Shown in pieces: positions 1-8,051 of a stretch of 64,000 nucleotides of DNA. Made by a program: the position numbers and the translations under genes. The stretch comes from Bacteroidota bacterium (GTDB taxonomy: Bacteria; Bacteroidota; Bacteroidia; UBA4408). The stretch is taken from positions 310,001 to 374,000 of the forward strand of contig JADKCP010000011.1 of NCBI GenBank assembly GCA_016718805.1, written 5' to 3'. Positions within the stretch are counted from its first letter, which is position 1, and the number at the start of each line of letters is the position of its first letter. A model generated the notes under the pieces. The model was given only the letters and a program-made list of their open reading frames with translations, searched no databases and was not told the DNA's origin.

Positions 1-1
1 T

Positions 2-1720
2 GTTAGTCCTGTTTCAAACGCCGGATTTGCCTTTTACAAATACTATTTGTTGGATAGCGCATATATTGAAAATCGCTTTTGTTACAAAGTTTCCTTTCAG
101 CCAAAACGAAAGCAAGAGCTCACATTTGCCGGTGAAATGTGGATAAACGATACCACTTTTGCAATCAAAAATATTGAAGCCGGAATCGTAAAAGACGCGA
201 ATATTAACTATATACAAAGTTTTATATTCAAACAAGAATTCAAACAGGTTCAAAAAGAAGTGTGGATGCTCACAAAGGATGAATTGCACTTTGATGCAGC
301 TATTTTAATTCCGCACAAATTGCGTAAGCAACATTTTACCGGCGGTAAAATCAGTACTTATCGAAACTTTAAAATCAATGAATTGAGAGAAGAATCATTT
401 TATTTGAATCCCGAAAATATTGTAATGAACGACAGCAGTACTATAAAATCCGCTGACTTTTGGGCAAGCGCGCGACACGATTCGTTAAGTGCACATGACA
501 GGGATGTATATACCATTGCAGATTCAATTCCGAAGGTTCCAATTTTTAAATTTTATACCAACGTTGTGAAAGGCTACAATTCATGGGGAGTTGTTGATTT
601 TGGTCCTTATTTTACCACCTATAGTTTTAACGCATTAGAAGGAAATCGCTTTAAATTAAGTGCTCGAACAAATACAAAATTTGATAAGCATTTAGGATTT
701 AGTGGGTATCTAGCATACGGTACACTCGATCAGAATTTTAAATATGGTGCAACCGTAAACTACTTTTTTAAGCGAATTCCACGGAGTTTATTAAGTGCAA
801 CTTATCGTGAAGATGTAGAACAATTTGGTTTGGCACAAGGTATTTTTAAGGATGATAATATAATTACGTCTGCGTTACGGCGAACACAAATTCGCACTTA
901 CAATAAGGTACGTGAAATAAATGCCTTTTTTGAAAAAGATTGGTTCAATGGATTTGGAAATAAATTTCAATTTAAACGTAAAGAACTAATTCCTACAGGA
1001 GATTTAGTGTACGATAAAGAAAATAGCCCCGGCCAATTTGCCAATGTAACCAAGATTACAACTGTTGAATTTTCGGTGCATACGCGCTTTGCTTATGGAG
1101 AGCGATTTATTAGTGGTAATCATCAACGTATTAGTTTAGGAACTCAATTTCCAATATTAGATGTGCATTTTTACTATGGTATAAAAGGTTTTTTGAATGG
1201 TGAGTATGCCTATCAAAAATTGTCGTTAAGTGTGAAAGACAAAATTAAATTGGGAATTTTAGGTACCTTCAGGTACAAAGTTGATGCAGGTAAAATATGG
1301 GGAAATGTTCCTTTTCCGTTGCTTGAAATACATGCCGGAAATCAAACCTACTTATATAATGAAAATACATTTAATACCATGAATCTTTTTGAATTTGTAA
1401 GTGATCAATATGCCAGTCTTGCGATTTCGCAGCACTTTGAAGGATTGTTATTCAATAAAATTCCCTTGATTAAAAAACTCAATTGGCGTGAAGTTGTTTC
1501 AGGAAAAGCACTGGTTGGTAAATTAAGTGCAGCTAACCAAAGTATACTAGACTTACCCGCAAACCTTAGTACATTGAGTTATCCTTACTATGAAACAAGC
1601 GTAGGGATTGAAAATATTTTTCAAGTATTGCGAATTGATGCCTTGTGGCGTTTATCTTATCTCGACCGTCCAAATATTACTAAATTTGGCATTCGTTTTA
1701 AACTTCAATTAGAATTTTAA
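2..1720 (+). CDS. DUF5686 family outer-membrane protein (5' end outside window)
   Basis: The reading frame is open to the left edge, so the gene starts upstream; a TTG at 47 is only an internal codon. The visible 572 residues begin in a segment of the type seen in DUF5686 proteins (YYLLDSAYIE, then QPKRKQELTFAGEMWI), followed by a long series of alternating hydrophobic/polar strands that ends in LEF, as expected for an outer-membrane beta-barrel. Family knowledge: DUF5686 proteins of Bacteroidota usually carry an N-terminal carboxypeptidase-regulatory-like domain (here outside the window) and a C-terminal barrel; their substrate is unknown. The stop lies 29 bases before acpS on the same strand, so co-transcription is possible. 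The family call is from remembered motifs, not a search. Confidence 0.8.
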   Translation, partial: VSPVSNAGFAFYKYYLLDSAYIENRFCYKVSFQPKRKQELTFAGEMWINDTTFAIKNIEAGIVKDANINYIQSFIFKQEFKQVQKEVWMLTKDELHFDAAILIPHKLRKQHFTGGKISTYRNFKINELREESFYLNPENIVMNDSSTIKSADFWASARHDSLSAHDRDVYTIADSIPKVPIFKFYTNVVKGYNSWGVVDFGPYFTTYSFNALEGNRFKLSARTNTKFDKHLGFSGYLAYGTLDQNFKYGATVNYFFKRIPRSLLSATYREDVEQFGLAQGIFKDDNIITSALRRTQIRTYNKVREINAFFEKDWFNGFGNKFQFKRKELIPTGDLVYDKENSPGQFANVTKITTVEFSVHTRFAYGERFISGNHQRISLGTQFPILDVHFYYGIKGFLNGEYAYQKLSLSVKDKIKLGILGTFRYKVDAGKIWGNVPFPLLEIHAGNQTYLYNENTFNTMNLFEFVSDQYASLAISQHFEGLLFNKIPLIKKLNWREVVSGKALVGKLSAANQSILDLPANLSTLSYPYYETSVGIENIFQVLRIDALWRLSYLDRPNITKFGIRFKLQLEF

Positions 1721-1749
1721 TTATTCATAGCCTTAATCAACTAACACAA

Positions 1750-2124
1750 ATGATTTTTGGAATTGGTACCGATATTATTGAGGTTCAAAGAGTAGAAAAG
1801 TTAGTAGGTAGTATTGCCGGTAAAAAACGCATTTTTAGCGATAGCGAAATTGCTTATTGCGAATCGAAAAAAAATAAAGGTGAAAATTATGCTGCTCGAT
1901 ATGCTGCAAAAGAGGCATTTTTCAAGGCCTTTGGTACCGGTTGGCGTGGAAAAATGTCGTTTAATGAAGTCATTATCAAAAACAACCGTTTGGGAAAACC
2001 CGATATTGAATTAATCGGCGATACTTTAATTACTGTTCAGAAAAAAAAGATTAGCAAAATTCATGTATCACTTACCCATCTTAAAGACATTGTAAATGCC
2101 GTCGTTATTTTAGAAAAATTTTAA
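1750..2124 (+). CDS. acpS: Holo-[acyl-carrier-protein] synthase
   Basis: Transfers 4'-phosphopantetheine from CoA to the serine of acyl carrier protein, activating ACP for fatty-acid synthesis in the cytoplasm. The 124-residue length is normal. The N-terminal GIGTDIIEVQRV carries the Mg-binding Asp, and YAARYAAKEAFFKAFGTG carries the second conserved acidic/Lys motif (AAKEA). The C-terminal HVSLTHLKDIVNAVVI is the usual last strand. The start is the ATG at 1750, which places the GIGTD motif at residues 4-8 as in other AcpS proteins. It sits between the DUF5686 gene and heme O synthase, with a 71-base gap to the latter. Confidence 0.95.
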   Translation: MIFGIGTDIIEVQRVEKLVGSIAGKKRIFSDSEIAYCESKKNKGENYAARYAAKEAFFKAFGTGWRGKMSFNEVIIKNNRLGKPDIELIGDTLITVQKKKISKIHVSLTHLKDIVNAVVILEKF

Positions 2125-2195
2125 TTTTCAATAGCATTGCAAACTCAGCAAATTATCAGTAAAATTGCAGCCTCAAAAATTAGTAAGCCAATTAA

Positions 2196-3113
2196 ATGAG
2201 TGATACAAATCCTGCAAATACGCAAGATTTACCTGTTGACAATGCCCTTGTAACTACCAGTAAGCTAAGCGACCTTTTTATGTTTGTAAAGCTGCGACTA
2301 GCCACACTGGTGGTAATGTCGGCAGCTTTTTGTTTTATGCTGGCTTCAGATGTAATCGATTATTCGAAGCTAAGCTTTTTAATTATTGGTGGTTTTTTAG
2401 TAACCGCTTCCAGCAATGGTTTCAATCAAATTATTGAACGAAACCTCGACAAACTTATGTCACGCACAGCAAATCGCCCCTTGCCTACCGGTCGTATGAG
2501 TTTAACTGAAGCTTACACCATTTCAATAGTATTCGGAGTAGCCGGTATAGCCATTTTATGGTATTTTATGAATCCTTTAAGTGGTTTGTTAGGAACGCTT
2601 GCACTATTTTTATATACAGTTGTTTACACTCCCTTAAAACAAAAAACACCATTTGCTGTATTTGTTGGGGCTTTTCCGGGAGCTATTCCACCCATGTTAG
2701 GATGGATAGCGGCTACCAATAACCTCAGCGAAATTGAGCCATGGATATTGTTTTCAGTGCAATTTATGTGGCAGTTTCCGCATTTTTGGGCAATCGCCTG
2801 GGTGCTCGACGACGATTACAAAAAAGCCGGTTTCAGAATGCTTCCCTCTCCCGGAGGACGTGATAAAGCAAGTGCTTTTCAAGTTTTGGTATATACCTTA
2901 TTTTTAGTTCCTATCAGTTTAATGCCCGTTTTCTTTGGAATTTCGGGTACTGTTTCGGCTGTAATTATTACACTATGCGGTATTTTATTTTCACTACAAG
3001 CTATTCATTTGTTCAAAACCTGTTCACTAAAAGCAGCACAGCAACTTATGTTTGGTTCTTTTGGTTATTTGCCATTAGTACAACTTGCCTTACTTTTTGA
3101 TAAAACAATTTAA
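2196..3113 (+). CDS. cyoE: Protoheme IX farnesyltransferase (heme O synthase)
   Basis: Converts heme B to heme O by adding a farnesyl group, the first step toward the heme of heme-copper oxidases; an integral membrane UbiA-superfamily prenyltransferase. The 305 residues contain about nine hydrophobic segments. The diagnostic prenyl-diphosphate-binding loop is seen as FNQIIERNLDKLMSRTANRP, ending in RPLP; the first acidic position is Glu rather than Asp, which I believe is usual for this family. The second acidic region is WVLDDDYKKAGFRMLP. It is followed after 8 bases by oxidase subunit genes, so it belongs to the oxidase biogenesis operon. Confidence 0.95.
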   Translation: MSDTNPANTQDLPVDNALVTTSKLSDLFMFVKLRLATLVVMSAAFCFMLASDVIDYSKLSFLIIGGFLVTASSNGFNQIIERNLDKLMSRTANRPLPTGRMSLTEAYTISIVFGVAGIAILWYFMNPLSGLLGTLALFLYTVVYTPLKQKTPFAVFVGAFPGAIPPMLGWIAATNNLSEIEPWILFSVQFMWQFPHFWAIAWVLDDDYKKAGFRMLPSPGGRDKASAFQVLVYTLFLVPISLMPVFFGISGTVSAVIITLCGILFSLQAIHLFKTCSLKAAQQLMFGSFGYLPLVQLALLFDKTI

Positions 3114-3121
3114 TACTTAGT

Positions 3122-3703
3122 ATGAGCTCCCTTAATTACGCTGAAAAGCAAGAAATTAGAAAAAAAACCGCCAAACCAATGCTGTATGTTGCTATAGGCA
3201 GTATGGTCATGCTTTTTGGTGGTTTAACGAGTGCTTATGTGGTGCGACACGCAGAAGGAAATTGGTTGGTTTTTACCATGCCTCAGGCTTTTTACTTCAG
3301 TACCGCGCTCATGTTACTTAGCAGTCTTACGATGAACTTTGCTTTAATGGCTGCTAAAAAAAATAACTTTTCTCAAATTAAACAGGCTTTGGCTGCAACC
3401 TTAGTTTTGGGAATTGGTTTTATGATTTGTCAGTTTATGGGATGGTCGCAACTTTCGGAACAAAAGGTATTTTTTGCCGGTAAAGACAGCAATGCTTCCG
3501 GTTCCTTTTTCTTTGTATTAACAGGTTTGCACTTAGCACATTTACTGGGCGGCATGCTCTATTTATTAGCTGTTAACATAAAGGCGTTGAAAAATAAATA
3601 CACTGCGCAAAACTATTTATCCTTGCAGCTTTGCGCCACTTACTGGCATTTCCTAGATGGATTATGGATATATTTATTCTTTTTTCTAATCTTTATTAGT
3701 TAA
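3122..3703 (+). CDS. Cytochrome c oxidase subunit III family protein (first copy)
   Basis: A 193-residue membrane protein with five predicted transmembrane segments, the short form of heme-copper oxidase subunit III. The family signature is at the C-terminus: ATYWHFLDGLWIYLFFFL, plus HLAHLLGG in the fourth helix. Subunit III stabilises the catalytic core; it has no redox centre. It starts 8 bases after cyoE and is followed by a second, longer subunit III gene. This tandem pair is a recurrent arrangement in Bacteroidota aa3/caa3-type oxidase operons (established knowledge), so it is not a recent duplication. Catalytic subunits I and II are not in the window. Confidence 0.9.
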   Translation: MSSLNYAEKQEIRKKTAKPMLYVAIGSMVMLFGGLTSAYVVRHAEGNWLVFTMPQAFYFSTALMLLSSLTMNFALMAAKKNNFSQIKQALAATLVLGIGFMICQFMGWSQLSEQKVFFAGKDSNASGSFFFVLTGLHLAHLLGGMLYLLAVNIKALKNKYTAQNYLSLQLCATYWHFLDGLWIYLFFFLIFIS

Positions 3704-3758
3704 ACTTGCACAAATTTTTTTTTGAAAGCTAATACTATTTTTAACTTTAATTTGAACT

Positions 3759-4481
3759 ATGTCGCACGATGCAGCTTTAAACAAATCAAAACCTAACTGG
3801 GGCGGTGGGGTTTCTCCATTTGGAATTAGTTATGGAAAAATGTATATGTGGTTTTTCCTTATTTCCGATGCCTTTACTTTTTCAGGATTACTATCAGCTT
3901 ATGGTTTTATGCGTCACAAATACCCTGATGTTTGGCCAAATCCGGGTGATGTATTTACGCACTTTCCTTTTTATGAAGGTCATATTCCTTTAGCTTATGT
4001 AGGATTAATGACATTTATTTTGATTATGAGTTCGGTTACCATGGTACTAGCCGTTGAAGCTGGACATCGTAATGATCGTAAAGCAGTAACAAAGTGGATG
4101 TTTTGGACCATTATTGGTGGTTTAGCATTCGTTGGTTCTCAAGCTTGGGAATGGTACCACTTTATTGTTGGAACTGAACATGGAGCTATTCGCAATATTT
4201 TAGTTGATGGAGAATGGAAAGATACCCTTGTTCACGGCGCAAATTTATCTTACAACGAATATGGTTTACCTGTTTTCGGAGATTTTTTCTTTTTCATAAC
4301 CGGATTCCATGGATTCCACGTATTTAGCGGTGTGGTAATTAATTTTATCATATTTCTGAATGTATTAAATGGTACTTACGAAAAACGCGGTCATTACGAA
4401 ATGGTTGAAAAAGTTGGTTTGTACTGGCACTTTGTGGATTTAGTTTGGGTATTTGTATTTACCTTCTTCTACTTATTATAA
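3759..4481 (+). CDS. Cytochrome c oxidase subunit III (second copy)
   Basis: A 240-residue, multi-helix heme-copper oxidase subunit III. Helices start with MYMWFFLISDAFTFSGLLSA; the family-typical SQAWEW and FHGFHVFSGVV segments are present, and the end has LYWHFVDLVWVFVFTFFYLL. It is longer than the preceding paralogue by a soluble insertion around residues 140-175 (between WEWYHF and FGDFFFF). The ATG at 3759 is preceded by an AT-rich 55-base gap. The order cyoE, two subunit III genes, subunit IV, SCO is the expected oxidase assembly cluster. Confidence 0.92.
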   Translation: MSHDAALNKSKPNWGGGVSPFGISYGKMYMWFFLISDAFTFSGLLSAYGFMRHKYPDVWPNPGDVFTHFPFYEGHIPLAYVGLMTFILIMSSVTMVLAVEAGHRNDRKAVTKWMFWTIIGGLAFVGSQAWEWYHFIVGTEHGAIRNILVDGEWKDTLVHGANLSYNEYGLPVFGDFFFFITGFHGFHVFSGVVINFIIFLNVLNGTYEKRGHYEMVEKVGLYWHFVDLVWVFVFTFFYLL

Positions 4482-4514
4482 TTCATTAATCAATTTCAAA
4501 AATAGAAATAAGCT

Positions 4515-4937
4515 ATGTCAGAATTTAACGATAACTATCCTCAGTATGAGCTAATGGCTCACCACAGTGAAGAAGAAGGAAAAACGAAACGACGCAAACT
4601 CTGGAATGTTTTCTGGATTATGTTGGGAATTACCTTAGTAGAATTAATGGTTGGATTTTACAATACCCACTTTTCGGAATTTGCACTTAAAGTTATTTTT
4701 ATTGGATTTACTATAGTAAAGGCCGGATATATTGTGCTTTCTTTTATGCATCTTGGTGATGAAGTAAAAGCTTTTAAATATGCCGTTTTGGTTCCTTTTA
4801 TTGTATTCATTATTTACCTTGTATTTATTGCCGATTTAGGTGAAGGTACCTATGCTAAAAAGTACCGCATGGTGATGGATAAAAATATTACAGATAAACC
4901 AGAGCACAGTGAACACGCAGAAGCTGCTCACGAATAA
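4515..4937 (+). CDS. Cytochrome C oxidase subunit IV-like membrane protein
   Basis: A 140-residue protein with three predicted transmembrane helices (LWNVFWIMLGITLVELMVGF; FALKVIFIGFTIVKAGYIVL; YAVLVPFIVFIIYLVFIADL), matching the prokaryotic subunit IV (caa3/COX4-pro) family, whose typical SFMHLGDE sequence follows helix 2. The N-terminal and C-terminal extensions are charged and rich in His/Glu (HHSEEEGK; EHSEHAEAAHE). The family is a small accessory subunit of the terminal oxidase. It lies 33 bases after subunit III and 16 bases before the SCO gene. Confidence 0.85.
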   Translation: MSEFNDNYPQYELMAHHSEEEGKTKRRKLWNVFWIMLGITLVELMVGFYNTHFSEFALKVIFIGFTIVKAGYIVLSFMHLGDEVKAFKYAVLVPFIVFIIYLVFIADLGEGTYAKKYRMVMDKNITDKPEHSEHAEAAHE

Positions 4938-4953
4938 ATAACTAATTAATCAC

Positions 4954-5661
4954 ATGCCCGAAAACAGCAAAATTTCCGCAAAATTAAAGCGGGTTTTGCT
5001 GTTTTCTATTTTTATTATACCCACAGTTTTATGTTTTGCGTTTTATATTTTTATGATACGCAAACCATTTCTAGAAAATCCCGCTGGTTTATACAAACGC
5101 CTGAATTACTTTGGAACAAAACAGTTAGCAAGTAATGGTAAAGACACCATTTACACTCAACTTCCCGATTTTTTGTTTGTTAACCAAGACCAAAAAAGTA
5201 TTACACCCAAAGAGTTTAAAGGAAAAATAACAGTAGTAGCCTTAATTTGCACTGCTTGCACTTCTTCTTGTCCAAAAATTTCGGCGCAATTTTTCCGCAT
5301 GCAAAAGCAATTAAATTACCTCAAAGCGTTTAAAATTGTAGCTTTATCGGTGAATCCCGAACTTGATTCTATTCCAATTTTAAAACGCTATAGTCGAATG
5401 GTTCATGCCAATCCCGATTTTTGGAGTATCGCGAGCGGTAGCAGACATGATTTGCTGCGATTTGCTAGTTCAGGTTTAGAAATTATTCCTGCTAACAGCA
5501 AAGAAATAGCACATCAAAGTAACCTTTACTTAATCGATAAGGATTTACATATTAGAGGCATATACGATGGAACCAGTATTTCTGATGTGGATAGACTTAT
5601 TGACGAAATTAAAGTACTTGATGCTGAATATCGTGTAAATAAACGATTGAAAGGAGCTTAA
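4954..5661 (+). CDS. SCO1/SenC-family copper chaperone for cytochrome oxidase
   Basis: A 235-residue membrane-anchored thioredoxin-fold protein. An N-terminal signal anchor (VLLFSIFIIPTVLCFAFYIF) is followed by the SCO domain. The copper/thiol motif CxxxCP is seen as CTSSCP at about residues 107-112, and the conserved distal His is in EIAHQSNLYLIDKD. SCO proteins deliver copper to the CuA site of oxidase subunit II or reduce its cysteines. It is the last gene of the oxidase block; the next gene converges on it from the other strand. I see no DUF420/CtaM-like gene, which often follows in Bacteroidota. Confidence 0.9.
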   Translation: MPENSKISAKLKRVLLFSIFIIPTVLCFAFYIFMIRKPFLENPAGLYKRLNYFGTKQLASNGKDTIYTQLPDFLFVNQDQKSITPKEFKGKITVVALICTACTSSCPKISAQFFRMQKQLNYLKAFKIVALSVNPELDSIPILKRYSRMVHANPDFWSIASGSRHDLLRFASSGLEIIPANSKEIAHQSNLYLIDKDLHIRGIYDGTSISDVDRLIDEIKVLDAEYRVNKRLKGA

Positions 5662-5737
5662 ACAACCATCGCATTAATTCAGTAATTTACCTAAAAACTC
5701 GATTATAGTCCAGCCTTTTACTACCACTCTTTTCTTT

Positions 5738-6277
5738 TCAAATATTTTGTATGGCAATTCTTCGTTTCTCCTTCAACGATTTGAAATGTGTTGGTGTTAA
5801 TACTGTTACCTTTTTAAATTGTGAAGATAAATGTGAAACACTGCTGTAATGCAACTTGTAGGCAATTTCAGACAAGGTATCTTCTTCAAAAATAATTAAC
5901 TCCTTTATTCTTTCAATTTTTAATGCTATAATAAATTGTTCAATTGTAGTGGCTTCTACTTCCGAAAAAAAGTTTGCTAAATAGGTGTAACTGTGGTTTA
6001 ATTTTTCGCTCAATAATACTGAGAATTTAATATTAGGCTTCTCGTCAGATTTGTATACATATTCAATAATTACCTTTCTAATTTTCTCAATTAAAACTCC
6101 TTGCTTTTTTTCCAACAACTCTAATCCTACCTTTTTGATTTTTTTATTTAAAAGCCTTTTATCGTCATCTGAAATTTCTTTGGTTGTTTCAACTTCTCCT
6201 AATTCAACTTTCACAGGCGAAATATCTAATTCCACTAATGCATCCTTTACCTCAACTTTGCAGCTTTCACAAGCCAT
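5738..6277 (-). CDS. Short AraC-family regulator with N-terminal CxxC segment
   Basis: A 179-residue protein. Residues 1-30 (MACESCKVEV...) carry a CxxC that resembles the start of a heavy-metal-associated (HMA) domain but is too short and diverged to be a complete one. Residues 70-179 form an AraC/XylS DNA-binding domain with two helix-turn-helix units: LSEKLNHSYTYLANFFSE, then LSEIAYKLHYSSVSHLSSQF followed by KKVTVLTPTHFK. Usual AraC proteins are about 280-300 residues with a ligand-binding half, which is missing here. The family is known to me from other Bacteroidota as compact helix-turn-helix proteins; the effector is not known. It converges on the SCO copper chaperone gene with 76 bases between stops. 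Metal sensing by the CxxC is inference. Confidence 0.8.
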   Translation of the reverse strand: MACESCKVEVKDALVELDISPVKVELGEVETTKEISDDDKRLLNKKIKKVGLELLEKKQGVLIEKIRKVIIEYVYKSDEKPNIKFSVLLSEKLNHSYTYLANFFSEVEATTIEQFIIALKIERIKELIIFEEDTLSEIAYKLHYSSVSHLSSQFKKVTVLTPTHFKSLKEKRRIAIQNI

Positions 6278-6503
6278 ATTTTTTATATATTTTCATCTCA
6301 TTTATTCTAATTCTTAGTAATGCTTGTTTTCAATTAAAATAAACCAAGTACCTAATTTAAATTGAATAATTTCACAAGGTCAGGATTTCGATATATTAAA
6401 TGGAAATGAGATATTGAAAAAGGATAAACTTGTTTTAATAAAATAAATACACTTACGGAAAGGCGTAAACTTATTTTGCCTCTCTCTGATATAAAATTTA
6501 AGA
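6278..6503. other. Divergent intergenic region with a 12-base near-identical direct repeat
   Basis: The 226 bases between the divergent AraC-type gene and the T9SS protein gene hold no ORF. TAAACTTGTTTT at 6425-6436 and TAAACTTATTTT at 6466-6477 are a direct repeat, 41 bases start to start, the second within 30 bases of the downstream ATG. The second copy runs into TTATTTTG, one base short of the TAnnTTTG promoter motif. This could be an operator or chance in AT-rich DNA. Confidence 0.3.
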
Positions 6504-8000
6504 ATGAAAAAACTCATTTTATTATTAGTACTTTATCCTTTTTTGTGCAATTCGCAAGGATTAACCAACCGATGGTACCTAGGATATGGAGGATTAAATA
6601 CCGTATATTATGGAAGTGGAACCAATGTAGAATTTCTAAACGACAGCCTTGCCATTACACGTATGGTTCGTAAAATGTGGATGAGTGTAGCCAATGCATC
6701 AATTTGTGATCGGCAAGGTAACTTATTGTTTTACACAAATGGCAAATGGATAGCCGATGCCAGCGAAGATACTATGCTGAATGGAAGCCGTCTGCACGCC
6801 GGAGTTGCTTCATCCAGCCCTTACAATCCAAGTGGCAGAGCAGCTATTATTATCCCATTTCCGGGCGACAGCAACAAATATTATCTTTTTCATAGTTGGG
6901 CAGACGGGAGTAACAATTACACCTATTTTCCATTCAAAGCATATTTTAGTGTAATTGATATGAGCTTGAATAATGGACTTGGGGCAGTGACCAGTAAAAA
7001 CAACATTGCTTTTAACGATACCATGGCTGAGTTTGGATTAATCGCCGCCTGCAAGCATGCCAACGGGCGCGATTGGTGGCTGGTAGCGCCTAAGTACCGC
7101 AGTAATCAATACCAGGTGCTGCTCATTACTCCTTCGGGCATACAGTCTATGCCCAACCAAACCATAGGGCTTCCGCCATCGGGATGGTATCAAGGATTTG
7201 CTCAATGTTGCTTTTCGCCCGATGGTAAAAAATTTGGACGCTTTGATGGTATTGATTTTTTAAATATTTACGATTTCGACCGCTGCTCGGGTATTTTCAG
7301 CAATCCGGTGCACATTGCTTTTCCCGATACTATGGATTCGGGCGGACTTGCCTTTTCGGCTAATTCAAGTAAATTGTATATTTCTGATTTAACATACTTG
7401 TACCAGTTTAATTTAGATTCGGTTAATATTGCTGCTACACTCGATACCGTTGCGATATACGATAATTTTGTGGACTCTCTGGGATATCCAACTTTATTTT
7501 TCTATCAGCAATTGGGACCCGATGGTAAAATTTACATAGCCTCTATTACTTCCACTCCTTACCTGCATGTAATTGACTCGCCCGATAGCGCCGGTGTTGC
7601 GTGCAATGTTATACAACACGGAGTGGCACTAAAAACTTTCAACATCCGCTCGCTTCCTTTGCATCCCAACTACTTTTTAGGTGCCGATAGTGGCAGCGTG
7701 TGCGATACATTGCAGTTGAGAATTAAGAATCATGTTACAAGGAATGCAAAAATTGAAATTTCGGTTTATCCTAACCCTCTGCAGGATGCGCTTCACATAA
7801 GTTACACCCCGACAGCAAAAACTAAATTGCTGGAGATTTATACTATAGATGGCAAATTTATACTGCAACGCAAACTTCCTCCCTGGAGCCAATTGCAAAC
7901 TATTGATGTGAGTGCTTTAACCAATGGAGTTTACTTCTGCAAATTGATTGATGAAAATAGATATAGTACAGCTCAATTTGTAATACAAGGGTTTAAGTAA
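6504..8000 (+). CDS. Secreted T9SS protein, likely beta-propeller, with type A sorting tail
   Basis: A 498-residue secreted protein. It has a signal peptide (MKKLILLLVLYPFLCNSQG) and a central region with repeated strand-rich segments such as CFSPDGKKFGRFDG, LAFSANSSKLYISDL and QLGPDGKIYIAS. The (S/G)PDGKK-type repeats indicate a WD40/PD40-like propeller. The last ~80 residues are a T9SS type A sorting domain (ISVYPNPLQDALHISY ... LTNGVYFCKLI). Expected fate: export by Sec, crossing the outer membrane by T9SS, and surface anchoring or release. The ligand is unknown. It stands alone, divergent from the AraC-type regulator, whose control of it is only a possibility. Confidence 0.85.
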   Translation: MKKLILLLVLYPFLCNSQGLTNRWYLGYGGLNTVYYGSGTNVEFLNDSLAITRMVRKMWMSVANASICDRQGNLLFYTNGKWIADASEDTMLNGSRLHAGVASSSPYNPSGRAAIIIPFPGDSNKYYLFHSWADGSNNYTYFPFKAYFSVIDMSLNNGLGAVTSKNNIAFNDTMAEFGLIAACKHANGRDWWLVAPKYRSNQYQVLLITPSGIQSMPNQTIGLPPSGWYQGFAQCCFSPDGKKFGRFDGIDFLNIYDFDRCSGIFSNPVHIAFPDTMDSGGLAFSANSSKLYISDLTYLYQFNLDSVNIAATLDTVAIYDNFVDSLGYPTLFFYQQLGPDGKIYIASITSTPYLHVIDSPDSAGVACNVIQHGVALKTFNIRSLPLHPNYFLGADSGSVCDTLQLRIKNHVTRNAKIEISVYPNPLQDALHISYTPTAKTKLLEIYTIDGKFILQRKLPPWSQLQTIDVSALTNGVYFCKLIDENRYSTAQFVIQGFK

Positions 8001-8051
8001 AAATGCCATTGATTATTTGACCATACTTAAATAGATTTACTTGTAGTTAAT

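Noticed and set aside
3122..4481. Two adjacent subunit III genes as a recent duplication
   Set aside because: They differ in length and sequence throughout and form a common arrangement in Bacteroidota oxidase operons.
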